64,000 nt of DNA from Methanolobus psychrophilus R15 (GTDB lineage Archaea; Halobacteriota; Methanosarcinia; Methanosarcinales; Methanosarcinaceae): positions 682,001 to 746,000 of the forward strand of contig CP003083.1 of NCBI GenBank assembly GCA_000306725.1. Direction: 5' to 3'. The notes beneath the pieces were generated by a model. It did no database searches, was not told the DNA's origin, and saw only the letters and a program-made list of their open reading frames with translations. The translations under genes were made by a program, and so were the position numbers. Below are positions 9,636-17,048 of this stretch, one piece after another. How positions within the stretch are numbered: position 1 is the first letter of the stretch; every line of letters begins with the position of its first letter.

Positions 9636-9681
9636 CTATATAAATATATGCACAGTGTAAAAACTTCATCATTATGATGAT
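9636..9681 (-). promoter_or_regulatory. TATA box and CATCATCATAAT element of the 51-aa zinc gene
   Basis: Read on the minus strand: CATCATCATAATGATGA (part of a perfect TCATCAT-A-ATGATGA dyad), 21 bases, then CATATATTTATATAG as TATA box. The leader to the GTG would be about 90 bases. Confidence 0.55.
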
Positions 9682-9813
9682 GATTAGAAAATGCATTGGC
9701 AGGAAAGTGTGCCCGCGCAGCATAAAAAATATATACGATACATGTATAGGAAGTTCAAACCATTTACCTACACAGTTAAAAAATAATTATTCCTGAAAAA
9801 AGAGTGTTGTGTT

Positions 9814-10794
9814 ATGCTGGACATGAGTTCCCCTTCCGTGATCCTTGGATTAGTTCTGGCAAGTAGTTTCTTGGTACCGTTCTTTGCCACGTATATATCA
9901 ATGCCCTATTTCATCATGAAACTGACCGAAAAAGGGATCCTTGCAAAGGATTACTACAAACTGAAGCTCACCATGGTCCCTGATAGGGGCGGCATAGCCA
10001 TACTGCTTGTAGCGATGGTGTGCTTCTCCCTGAACACTCTCTTTTTCAAGTTCTCAACGACCAATTACGTTGCCCTTATCGTGGTGGCACTCTTTGGACT
10101 TTTTGGCATACTGGACGACATGATAGATATCGGCAGGGTGACAAAGCTCCTGCTTATGTACTATTGCTCCTATCCGCTGATACAGTATGCAACGACCACT
10201 GCCTTTGTGTTCCCGTCCATTGGAGATTTTGAGACAGGCATCCTTTACCTGCAGTTTGTGGTGCCCACGTTCGTCCTTGTAGCCTCAAACCTAGTCAACA
10301 TGCACTCAGGTTTCAATGGCCTGGCCTCAGGTCTCTCTACCATAATCCTGATCTCACTTATCATAAGGTCTGCACTTATCGGGGATGTAGAGAACATCTT
10401 TGCCATGGTGTGCATAGCAGGAGCGACACTCGCCTTCTTCCTCTATGACAGATACCCTTCCAGGATATTCTGGGGCAATGTGGGGTCCCTGACAATCGGT
10501 GCTGCCATCGGTGCACTTATAGTCATTCAGGGATTTGTGATCAGCGGGTTCATTATGCTGATACCGCACACCGCCAACTTCCTCCTGTACGTCTACTGGA
10601 GAGCCATGAAGTTCCCCGTTGCAAAGTTTGGCAAGACCCGCGAGGATGGCACGCTGGAAGTACCCAACCCACTTACCCTCAAATGGGTACTGCCATACTA
10701 CTACAGGGTCACTGAGAAACAGGCAACGTATGCAATGTACGCCGTAACGGGATTGTTCTGCCTGCTGGGCATAATGCTTCCGGGAAGGATGTAA
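9814..10794 (+). CDS. aglH: UDP-GlcNAc:dolichyl-phosphate GlcNAc-1-phosphate transferase (AglH/GPT-like)
   Basis: 326 residues with about ten membrane helices. Glycosyltransferase-4 superfamily motifs are present: PDRGGIAIL (56-64), GILDDMID with the metal-binding Asp pair at 101-102, NMHSGFNGL (162-170) and RIFWGNVGSL. The NMHSGFNGL form is closer to eukaryotic ALG7 and Methanococcus AglH than to bacterial WecA or MraY. It should attach the first GlcNAc-phosphate to dolichyl phosphate, the first membrane step of an N-glycan or other lipid-linked glycan. This fits the upstream diacetamido-uronate genes, since in Methanococcus voltae that sugar is the second residue of the N-glycan. Specificity is inferred. 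Confidence 0.85.
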   Translation: MLDMSSPSVILGLVLASSFLVPFFATYISMPYFIMKLTEKGILAKDYYKLKLTMVPDRGGIAILLVAMVCFSLNTLFFKFSTTNYVALIVVALFGLFGILDDMIDIGRVTKLLLMYYCSYPLIQYATTTAFVFPSIGDFETGILYLQFVVPTFVLVASNLVNMHSGFNGLASGLSTIILISLIIRSALIGDVENIFAMVCIAGATLAFFLYDRYPSRIFWGNVGSLTIGAAIGALIVIQGFVISGFIMLIPHTANFLLYVYWRAMKFPVAKFGKTREDGTLEVPNPLTLKWVLPYYYRVTEKQATYAMYAVTGLFCLLGIMLPGRM

Positions 10795-10857
10795 GGGATT
10801 TTATAATATTCTGAACTAGAACAAAATCTCTTTTATCGTCAGTGGTAACGGAACATG

Positions 10858-10887
10858 CCGCCTGCCGGCGGGATAGGTGCATTTTTT
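10858..10887 (+). terminator. Probable terminator of the aglH-like gene
   Basis: CCGCC-TGCC-GGCGG hairpin followed ten bases later by ATTTTTT, about 60 bases after the stop. The rest of 10795-11155 shows another weak hairpin (CCAAG...CTTGG near 10902) and A/T-rich promoter DNA but no gene. Confidence 0.4.
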
Positions 10888-11191
10888 CCAAATTCACAGA
10901 CCAAGCAACTTTCTCTTGGCATGTGAACCGTCTTATCTGAAAGTTAACCAAGTGAACTAATATTCCTTACACTAAAAAAAGGATTTTACAGGAAAAACTG
11001 CCATACCGGAACTTGCTCCAGCACAGAGCAAATTTTTGTGTGGAACATATAAATTTTTATGCATTCTGATACTAGATACTCTGAACCACCCTTTTACTAT
11101 TATTCGTTTTCAGTATTTTTTGATAATGCAAACTCAAAAGCATAATTAATTATATATGCAAATGCATATTTCCATGCAAATAGTGATGCTC

Positions 11192-11347
11192 ATGAAAAGG
11201 TTTACCATATCCATACCAGAAGACCTCAAAAAAGAAATGGATTCTTTACCGGATATCAACTGGCCCCAAGTTGCGAAAGAAAGTATTCAGAAGAAGATTC
11301 AGATGCTCGATGAATTCGAATGCTTTGAAAGGAATTATGAGGAATAA
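11192..11347 (+). CDS. Ribbon-helix-helix antitoxin-like protein 1
   Basis: About 51 residues from MKRFTISIPEDLKKEM. The frame is open to 11156, but the TATA-like TTATATATGC at about 11148-11157 makes those earlier ATGs implausible, and starting here places the DNA-binding beta strand (RFTISIP) at the N-terminus. A helix-turn-helix follows (DLKKEM, WPQVAKESIQKKI). Its stop overlaps the next start (TAATG), so the two genes are coupled. It is similar to the next protein in the TI-IP...W-KVA-E-I-K core, which points to tandem duplication. Likely role: antitoxin and autorepressor. Confidence 0.7.
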   Translation: MKRFTISIPEDLKKEMDSLPDINWPQVAKESIQKKIQMLDEFECFERNYEE

Positions 11348-11634
11348 TGCCTACTTTAACAATTCCAATAGATGACGATCTCTATGATAAGGTTCAGATT
11401 CACTCATGGGTAAAATGGTCTAAAGTTGCACAGGAGGGGATAAGAAAACGAAAGATACTTGAAATCTATATTCGGAATAAGACTATTTCAGAGGAAGATG
11501 CTGATTTTTGTGAGATGAGCGATTGGCATCCTGTTGATGAACTGCCAATGAAACAAGAATTGATCGAGAAAATTCAAAAGACCGATAAAAAATCATATGT
11601 AACCGTTAACAAAGTATCTGACATATTCAAGTGA
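11347..11634 (+). CDS. Ribbon-helix-helix antitoxin-like protein 2
   Basis: 95 residues. The N-terminal 40 residues (LTIPIDDDLYDKV, KWSKVAQEGIRKR) are the same fold as the previous protein. The rest is an acidic tail with DWHPVDELPMK and a C-terminal VNKVSDIFK that could wrap the toxin. It precedes the RelE-like toxin by 18 bases. Likely the cognate antitoxin. Confidence 0.7.
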   Translation: MPTLTIPIDDDLYDKVQIHSWVKWSKVAQEGIRKRKILEIYIRNKTISEEDADFCEMSDWHPVDELPMKQELIEKIQKTDKKSYVTVNKVSDIFK

Positions 11635-11652
11635 TCAAATCGGTGAATTATT

Positions 11653-11922
11653 TTGAGTTATTCCCTTTTCATCTCATCTGAATGTCAGAAGGAGATCAAG
11701 AAGCTGGCAAGGAAGAACCTTCAGCTTCAAACGGTACTTGAAAAGAAAATCAAAGACATCCTTGAAAATCCAACTCGATTTAAGCCATTACGTAACGAAC
11801 TCTCTGGCCATTATAGAGTACATATTATGACTAGTTTTGTGCTTATCTTCACTGTGGACGTTGAAGAAAAAACCGTTTTTCTTGTACATTTTTCTCATCA
11901 TGATGACGCCTATAAAAGGTAA
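11653..11922 (+). CDS. RelE/ParE-type toxin
   Basis: 89 residues beginning at TTG, with GGTGA six bases upstream as ribosome binding site. RelE-fold signs are SSECQKEIKKLARKN, an LEKKIKDILENP helix, the RFKPLRNELSGHYRVHI strand, FVLIFTVD and the terminal HFSHHDDAYKR, which resembles the end of the second toxin in this window (YAHHDDIYL). It would cleave ribosome-bound mRNA or poison gyrase; sequence cannot decide. Last gene of a three-gene module. Confidence 0.78.
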   Translation: MSYSLFISSECQKEIKKLARKNLQLQTVLEKKIKDILENPTRFKPLRNELSGHYRVHIMTSFVLIFTVDVEEKTVFLVHFSHHDDAYKR

Positions 11923-12032
11923 ATATCCTTTGGCGATTTAAAGTATCGTCCGCTCAAACTAGAATCAGCAAATTAAGCACTTGACTCACATGTCAATTGA
12001 CAACGATTTAGAGATGAATGGTGGGATTAACC

Positions 12033-12200
12033 GATGACATCTGAAGAGGATGTCTCTTCATTTCTATCAACTATCAAAAAAGTAACATGGGAAAGAGAAT
12101 AGTTATCATTCTTGACAATTTCAGGTCACAGCGGGCAAAAGATACAGTGGTTCTTGCACTGGCAAATGATATCTAATTGATCTATTATCCAAATCTTCTA
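12033..12200 (+). pseudogene. IS630-type transposase remnant
   Basis: A frameshifted fragment: first frame TSEEDVSSFLSTIKKVTW, then a second frame IVIILDNFRSQRAKDTVV followed by LIYYP. This matches the LDNARSH...LPPYSP catalytic block of IS630 transposases such as the one at 15671-16709, with a frameshift and a stop. Both ends are missing. Confidence 0.65.
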
Positions 12201-12237
12201 ATAATCAGCAAAACAAAAACAAAACTGGAGAATTAAT

Positions 12238-12945
12238 ATGAAAGTAACTGTTTTCAATGGTAGTCCCAGAGGAAGAAAAAGCAATACCCATCGAATCGTT
12301 GGTCCTTTACTGGAAGGAGCCAGACAAGCAGGTGCTCAGACAGAAGAGATATTCTTGGTAGAGCATAATATTAATAATTGTTGTGGTTGTTTTAGTTGCT
12401 GGACTAAAACCCCCGGAAAATGTGTGATCAATGATGATATGTCCGATTTCATAGATCTTTTTTTTGAATCGGATTATGTAGGAATGGCCACTCCTGTCTA
12501 TGGCTTGTTCATGACCTCAATACTAAAGAAATTCAATGAAAGACTTCTGCCTACTGCAACTCCACATATTCACAAAAATGAAGACGGAAGCTGTTACCAT
12601 GAGGAAAGAATGCACTATCCTCGTTTTTTTATGATCGCAAATGCAGGATTTCCCGGCGAACGTAATTTTGACTTATTAAAGACATATATGGCGCTCCAGA
12701 ATCCCATACTGGAAGTCTACCGTAATTGCGGAGGAGTATTAGAGGATTGGCCTGAAGAGAGTGTCAAAAAGAGAATAAACGAATTTTATGATGCGCTGCG
12801 AGAAGCCGGCAAAGAAATGGTCACCAAAGGGCAGGTTTCGGAAGCTATCAGTAAAAGAATTCATGCCGAATTAATCAGTGATGAGGAGTTTATGGCAGGA
12901 GCTAATCAGTACTGGGATGAAGAAATCTCAAAAAGAGAATCATAA
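12238..12945 (+). CDS. NAD(P)H-dependent FMN reductase / iron-sulfur flavoprotein-like
   Basis: 235 residues. Flavodoxin-like start KVTVFNGSPRGRKSNTHRI binds FMN phosphate. A compact cysteine cluster, NNCCGCFSCWTKTPGKC (about 47-63), resembles the [4Fe-4S] motif of methanogen iron-sulfur flavoproteins (Isf). TPVYGLFMTSILKKF is the typical second flavin loop. Isf proteins pass electrons to O2 or H2O2. The C-terminal ~90 residues are unusual and not assigned. The start is supported by GGAG seven bases upstream. Confidence 0.8.
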   Translation: MKVTVFNGSPRGRKSNTHRIVGPLLEGARQAGAQTEEIFLVEHNINNCCGCFSCWTKTPGKCVINDDMSDFIDLFFESDYVGMATPVYGLFMTSILKKFNERLLPTATPHIHKNEDGSCYHEERMHYPRFFMIANAGFPGERNFDLLKTYMALQNPILEVYRNCGGVLEDWPEESVKKRINEFYDALREAGKEMVTKGQVSEAISKRIHAELISDEEFMAGANQYWDEEISKRES

Positions 12946-13038
12946 GCAAACAAGAGGAATTTACAAAGAGGAATATGGACAGTTTGAGCAATCATAGGAG
13001 TAAACATGCAAAGACGGGGGAATGCATATCGTAATACT

Positions 13039-13120
13039 TCTTCAAAAGTCTCTCCAACTGCACTTGCTCTGCCTATTGCAACGGGAAGTGCTGCAAGCAG
13101 CATAACAAATGGTTTTGTTA
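13039..13120 (-). pseudogene. Relic of a PEF-CTERM gene (signal-peptide end only)
   Basis: The minus-strand stretch encodes LLAALPVAIGRASAVGETFEE, nearly the same as residues 9-29 of the PEF-CTERM protein at 20708-21295. The DNA match covers about 80 bases. The ATG and the body of the gene are gone. The rest of 12946-13304 shows no gene. Confidence 0.65.
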
Positions 13121-13290
13121 AAAGAGGAGTAATAGAGCGATTCTTTGCATATGGTTGAAGATGGGGGTCAGAAAATTAGCAACCAGGTATGAAAGACTTA
13201 GTATAATGTTCAAAGGACTATTGGATATTGCATGTTTTATGATGTGCTGGAAAAGGGGGTTCAGAGAGGTTATGAAATAGGCTCAGTAAC

Positions 13291-13321
13291 AAAAAAGGAA
13301 GTAAGAAGAGTTTTACTCTTC
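13291..13321 (-). terminator. Terminator at the stop codon of the first PEF-CTERM gene
   Basis: Minus strand GAAGAGT-AAA-ACTCTTC (7-bp stem with the stop codon at the loop), followed by TTACTTCC and six T. Confidence 0.6.
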
Positions 13322-14692
13322 TTTCTTTCTACCCAGTACAAAGGCCAGACCAAGTATTGCTGCTATAGGCAGGACCATTGTTGGAAATTCAGGAATTTCG
13401 TTTGTTGGTGGTGTTGTTTCAGTTATCCATGTCTTTGTGACCTCGTTCGAATAAACGGTCACCTGCTGGCTGTTTATAAAGCTGGCAACAATGGTATCAG
13501 TTCCCACAGTGTAACTAGTGTACGTCATCGAAGCTTGGCCATTGTTATCTGTCACAGTTGAAATCCCAGCTCCAGTGTTAGGCCCTGATATTACTTCAAT
13601 AGAGACCAATGTGCCTACCACAGGATTACCGGCATTGTCTTGAACTGTTGAGGTGACCGTATGAGAGGTTCCAACATTGTTGGTCGCTGAGGACGGACTG
13701 AGAACAATACCTTCTCCAACCACTGCCACTGTTGACTTGAGGTCGAAGTATGCAAAGAATATATTGTCGTCATTTGAAGGATTCTGTGTGAACACTGTTA
13801 TAGAGGTGTCGCCATCGTTTACCAGTCCTTTAATGTTGTATAGCTCATCGTCAAGACGTGGGTCACTATACGCTGTCTGGTAAGGATCTGCAGGGTTGGC
13901 AGTGCTGTCATCCAGACCTCCTACCGTTATGAGTCCGCCATTCGCGGAAAAACCATCATCTTCTCCACCGGCAGATGATGTTAGACGATTTCCATTCACA
14001 TCAATGATGCTGTACTGAGATGAACCAGACTGGTAACTGTATGAGATACCGAGTCCCATTATCAGATCTAGGTTAAGATTGCTCTTATCTATAGGCTCAG
14101 CCAGTAATATCTGGAAAGTATCCCCGCCTGTGGCCTGGGCACCGAACATCAGGACTATCGTGTTGACGCTGGCATTAGGATCTTCAAAGATCACGATCAG
14201 GATAACACCGTCAGCATAATAGTTTTCCACAATTGTAAAGTCTACCCTTCCCGCAGGAGCGGCATCTATCTTGGGTTTGACAAGAGTGGTGACATCTGCC
14301 CAGTGGTTGTTTGCACTTGCAGCAATTATTAAGTCCCAGTTGACTCCCTGTCCGTCAATGGTTATTGCACCGTCAGGTATCTGCCCGGAACCCCATACGT
14401 CGGCTGCTGCCATGTAAGCGCTCTTGACAGTTGCGCCTGCCGGCTTTTCAACCTGGATGATGCCGGGAACGCCATCATAAACGCCAAGCCCGTCAACAGA
14501 AAGAGTATATTTGCCGGTTTCTGTCACAACTGGCTGGAGGCTCGTTGAAGATGAGCTCGAAAGGGCGACCATGGTCTTTGCTTGCAGATCAACTGTTCCT
14601 GGTGTAACTTCAGCGGCACTTGCGGGTATTATCATTGAAAGGATAATAGCAAGGCCAATAAGGACACTTAAATAAGTTTTGCTTTTTTCCAT
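13313..14692 (-). CDS. PEF-CTERM surface protein with DUF3344-like and Big_1-like domains
   Basis: 459 residues. Signal peptide 1-26 (hydrophobic core, cleavage near ASAAE). A large domain (about 60-320) resembles DUF3344 surface modules. A Big_1-like Ig domain (about 325-410; VQDNAGNPVVGTLVSIEV, TDNNGQASMTYTSYTVG) follows. Then comes a TTPPTNEI linker and the sorting signal PEFPTMVLPIAAILGLAF plus a basic RKK tail. Family knowledge: PEF-CTERM tails are substrates of archaeosortase C, whose gene is at 41041. The start has GGTGG before it (GGTGGTACAATAATG). A TATATAAA box lies about 100 bases upstream, but the CATCAT element of the other PEF-CTERM genes is absent. Confidence 0.88.
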   Translation of the reverse strand: MEKSKTYLSVLIGLAIILSMIIPASAAEVTPGTVDLQAKTMVALSSSSSTSLQPVVTETGKYTLSVDGLGVYDGVPGIIQVEKPAGATVKSAYMAAADVWGSGQIPDGAITIDGQGVNWDLIIAASANNHWADVTTLVKPKIDAAPAGRVDFTIVENYYADGVILIVIFEDPNASVNTIVLMFGAQATGGDTFQILLAEPIDKSNLNLDLIMGLGISYSYQSGSSQYSIIDVNGNRLTSSAGGEDDGFSANGGLITVGGLDDSTANPADPYQTAYSDPRLDDELYNIKGLVNDGDTSITVFTQNPSNDDNIFFAYFDLKSTVAVVGEGIVLSPSSATNNVGTSHTVTSTVQDNAGNPVVGTLVSIEVISGPNTGAGISTVTDNNGQASMTYTSYTVGTDTIVASFINSQQVTVYSNEVTKTWITETTPPTNEIPEFPTMVLPIAAILGLAFVLGRKKEE

Positions 14693-15041
14693 TATTGTAC
14701 CACCTGTTATTAAGTAGGCTTTAATGCCTCGTAAAGGGTCTGTTCTCCATGTATTTAAACTTATCTAAATTTTTAAATAAGCAGATTTTTATATATCCTT
14801 TTTTTGGAAGTGCAACACAAGTTATGTCAAATTACAAATTTCTAGACGTTTTAGAGTTAAAATTCCAATATCAAGAGGTCAATTTTCTCTACGATTTACA
14901 AAAAATTAACTTGTAATGTACAGCAAATGTGGGACGCTGCCGGAAAACCTTGTTTGTATATAACTAGAGGAGATTTTCAGGGTTAGGCTTAATCTGAAAA
15001 TCGTACTTCTTGCCAACTTTATAATAATTAGTTAAATGTGC
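14693..15041. other. Intergenic region with promoter of the first PEF-CTERM gene
   Basis: About 350 bases. The leftward TATA box TATATAAA lies near 14788-14796. I see no coding potential or strong repeat in the remainder. Confidence 0.45.
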
Positions 15042-15305
15042 CTATAGATAAATATCATCATGGTGGGCATAATCTTCTAAGGTGACACTCTTGTTCTCTT
15101 CATCCACTGAAAAAGCCAGCACGAAATGCTTGTCAATATGCACTCTTTTCCAGTTATTCAAAGGAGCTCTCAGATTCTTGTATCTATGAGGATCCTCAAG
15201 GATCTCTTCTACCTTTGATAAAATGATCTCAACCTGTTTCTTGTTTTTCTTAGTCAGCTTCTTGAGTTTGTTTTCAAGATGTGGCTTGATCTTAAGGTTG
15301 TACAT
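15042..15305 (-). CDS. RelE/ParE-type toxin (second module)
   Basis: 87 residues: IKPHLENKLKKLTKKNKKQ, VEEILEDPHRYKNLRAPLNNWKRVHI, HFVLAFSVD, YAHHDDIYL. The same fold and the same HHDD ending as the toxin at 11653-11922. It follows its antitoxin after one base, so the genes are one operon. Likely an mRNA interferase; no catalytic residue can be proved by eye. Confidence 0.82.
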   Translation of the reverse strand: MYNLKIKPHLENKLKKLTKKNKKQVEIILSKVEEILEDPHRYKNLRAPLNNWKRVHIDKHFVLAFSVDEENKSVTLEDYAHHDDIYL

Positions 15306-15306
15306 C

Positions 15307-15546
15307 TCATATGCCTAATCTATTCTTCAGCTCATCAACCGTACCAACATCCACAGCCTCTTGAGTTGCGATCTTTTTTGCCTTTTCAATGTATTCAGGC
15401 TTTAGCTCTGGTTGCAGAAGTTCCTCCTCGTATTGTTTTGCCACTAGCTCAATGGCGGCGCTCTTGTCCTTTAAACCATACTTTGCCTTGACAATATTCA
15501 AGACTCGGTTGGTCCGATCATCGATGTCGATCAGTGCTTGAACCAT
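15307..15546 (-). CDS. Antitoxin of the second RelE module (DUF2683-like)
   Basis: 79 residues: ALIDIDDRTNRVLNIVKAKYGLKDKSAAIELVAKQYEEELL, a ribbon-helix-helix-like N-terminus, then a charged tail ending VDELKNRLGI. This pattern is common in methanogens directly upstream of RelE toxins. First gene of the pair; expected to repress its own promoter. Confidence 0.8.
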   Translation of the reverse strand: MVQALIDIDDRTNRVLNIVKAKYGLKDKSAAIELVAKQYEEELLQPELKPEYIEKAKKIATQEAVDVGTVDELKNRLGI

Positions 15547-15589
15547 AATATCATATTAACATTACATTAATGCAGTATTAATATGTTTC

Positions 15590-15657
15590 TCTTTTTTCCC
15601 AGCTCTATCAACAGCGATCTTTTTAGCTCCTCTAACTCCTGAACAGATCTCTTTATC
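15590..15657 (-). pseudogene. C-terminal part of an older transposase, split by IS630
   Basis: Minus strand encodes IKRSVQELEELKRSLLIELG directly after the IS630 left end. It continues in frame with the VQN fragment on the other side of IS630 (16759 onward) once the element and one TA are removed. Only a W-to-stop change (TGG to TAG) separates them. Confidence 0.55.
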
Positions 15658-16758
15658 TATAGTCCCTAACTCAACAAATCACACTTTTTATTTGTGCATT
15701 AAATGTTTCTATCCATTTTTTTGCAAACGATAATGAGCTCTCTACCCTCATAAATTCCATTTTGATAATATCCCTCAAATGTTCTTTTGATCTGACAAAT
15801 TTGACTGACACTTCTCTTTTGATTGTTTTCCAGACAAATTCTACTGGATTTAGATCAGGTGAATAAGGTGGTAGGAACACAAGTGTTATTTTTAAATCTC
15901 TCGCTTTACTTATCGTTTTCTTTGCATGATGCGATCTTGCATTATCGAGAACAAGAATTATTCTTTTCCCTGGGTTTTGCTCTACAATTTTTTCCAGGAA
16001 TTCACACACATCTTCTGTTTTTGAGCTTTTCATAAAATCAATGATACTGTTCCCGTTGATCGAATAAAACGCAAATGCATTTGCTTTAACGTAATCCGTA
16101 TTTTTTATTATCAACGGTTTTTTAAATGACCATAATCTTTGCGTGTTTGCTTTTGTTTGTGGTGAAGATTCATCCAGAAAACCTATGATATACTGCTCAT
16201 CTTGACCAATATGTTTTGGAATTGCTTCGGTTAGTTTTTTTTAAGATCTCTTCAGCGTTTTTAGGTCTTCTGTAGTCAAGGGGATATGGCTTTGAGTGAT
16301 ACATGTTAAAACTGTGAAGTATAACTCCTACTTGTTTCTCTGAATATTCTACGCCATATTTTTCCTTTATTAACTTCCAGACTTCTCTTGTAGTCCAGTA
16401 ATCCTTATTTTCCAACAAAGCTCTTAATTCCTTTTTTTGTTCATCAGTAAGTTTGGATTTCCTACCTCCGCCAAAATTTGGCATTAAGGCGGCATAGCCG
16501 CCTTTATTCCAACTTTCTTGCCAGCAATATCCTGTTTTCTTAGTCACTCCTACTTTAGTAGCAGCTTCTTCTACAGAATCCCCTAAATATCTAAATTTAA
16601 CAAAATAGAGCCTTTTCAGCACTCTTGAATTGTTCTCGTGTGTAATCAAATCGTTAATCTCGTCGAGAGTTACCTTTCGGTCAATCAGAATTTGTTCTTT
16701 CCCCACCATAAGACAAGATAAACATTAATACGTGTAGTAAGTTGCGTTGAACACTATA
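15658..16758 (-). mobile_element. IS630-family insertion sequence with terminal inverted repeats
   Basis: The ends are related inverted repeats of 27 bases (15658-15684 and 16732-16758). They share TATAGT, AAC, CAAC and ACAC at matching positions, with 17 of 27 identical. The outermost TA pairs fit the TA target duplication of this family, giving an element of about 1.1 kb. It contains one frameshifted transposase gene and has landed inside an older transposase relic. Confidence 0.8.
15671..16709 (-). CDS. IS630-family DDE transposase, frameshifted at an A8 run
   Basis: N-terminal part 16709 to about 16235: helix-turn-helix (EEAATKVGVTKKTGYCWQESW), winged segment (GGGRKSKLTDEQKKELRALL). C-terminal part 16240 to 15671: GFLDESS, LVLDNARSHHAKKT, LPPYSPDLNPVEF, which supply the D-D-E catalytic triad. 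The two parts are in different frames and join at an A8 run (T8 on plus, 16235-16242). Removing one A gives 345 residues, the usual length. The options are real inactivation, ribosomal or transcriptional slippage as known in some IS630 relatives, or a sequencing error. Confidence 0.8.
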
Positions 16759-16840
16759 GTTTTGAACAGAGGCATGACTCACTCCTAAGTAACGTCCTAT
16801 TAGACGAAATCCCAACCCTTCAACATGCTGTCCGACAATT
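16759..16840 (-). pseudogene. N-terminal part of an older transposase, split by IS630
   Basis: Minus strand encodes QHVEGLGFRLIGRYLGVSH then ASVQN, a helix-turn-helix found at the start of IS1-like transposases (EGLGFR-IGR-LGVSH-SV). It ends exactly at the IS630 junction. Further upstream the frame is broken by stops. Confidence 0.6.
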
Positions 16841-16944
16841 ACTATCAGTAATGAATAAGTTCCTTCGTTTGAGACTTAAAAGCTCTATATTCCTTCTTTT
16901 TTACCTTTTGCTCAGAAATTAGAATTGTTGGACAGCCTGTGAAA

Positions 16945-16960
16945 TGGAGGGAGTAGTCAC
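16945..16960 (+). repeat. Orphan IS200/IS605 right-end relic 1
   Basis: TGGAGGGAGTAGTCAC differs at one position from the right terminus of the intact element (45048-45063). No transposase is attached. Confidence 0.5.
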
Positions 16961-17048
16961 ATAACCTAATTTCTAACTACTACAGTTCTATTTTTATAAT
17001 ATTAAATATTATATTTAATAACTAATACACTACAATCCAGGTGAGGTC

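Noticed and set aside
9526-9723. N-terminal extension of the small zinc protein to 117 residues
   Set aside because: The extra codons run through the TATA box and the dyad (IIIIMM is the ATGATGATG repeat), while a GTG with a perfectly placed GGTGG lies at 9525.
11893-11915. CATCATGATGAC inside the RelE gene (and CATCATGG at 15054) as further copies of the CATCAT promoter element
   Set aside because: Both are codons of the conserved HHDD motif in RelE-type toxins, not upstream of TATA boxes, and lack the CATCATCATAAT core.
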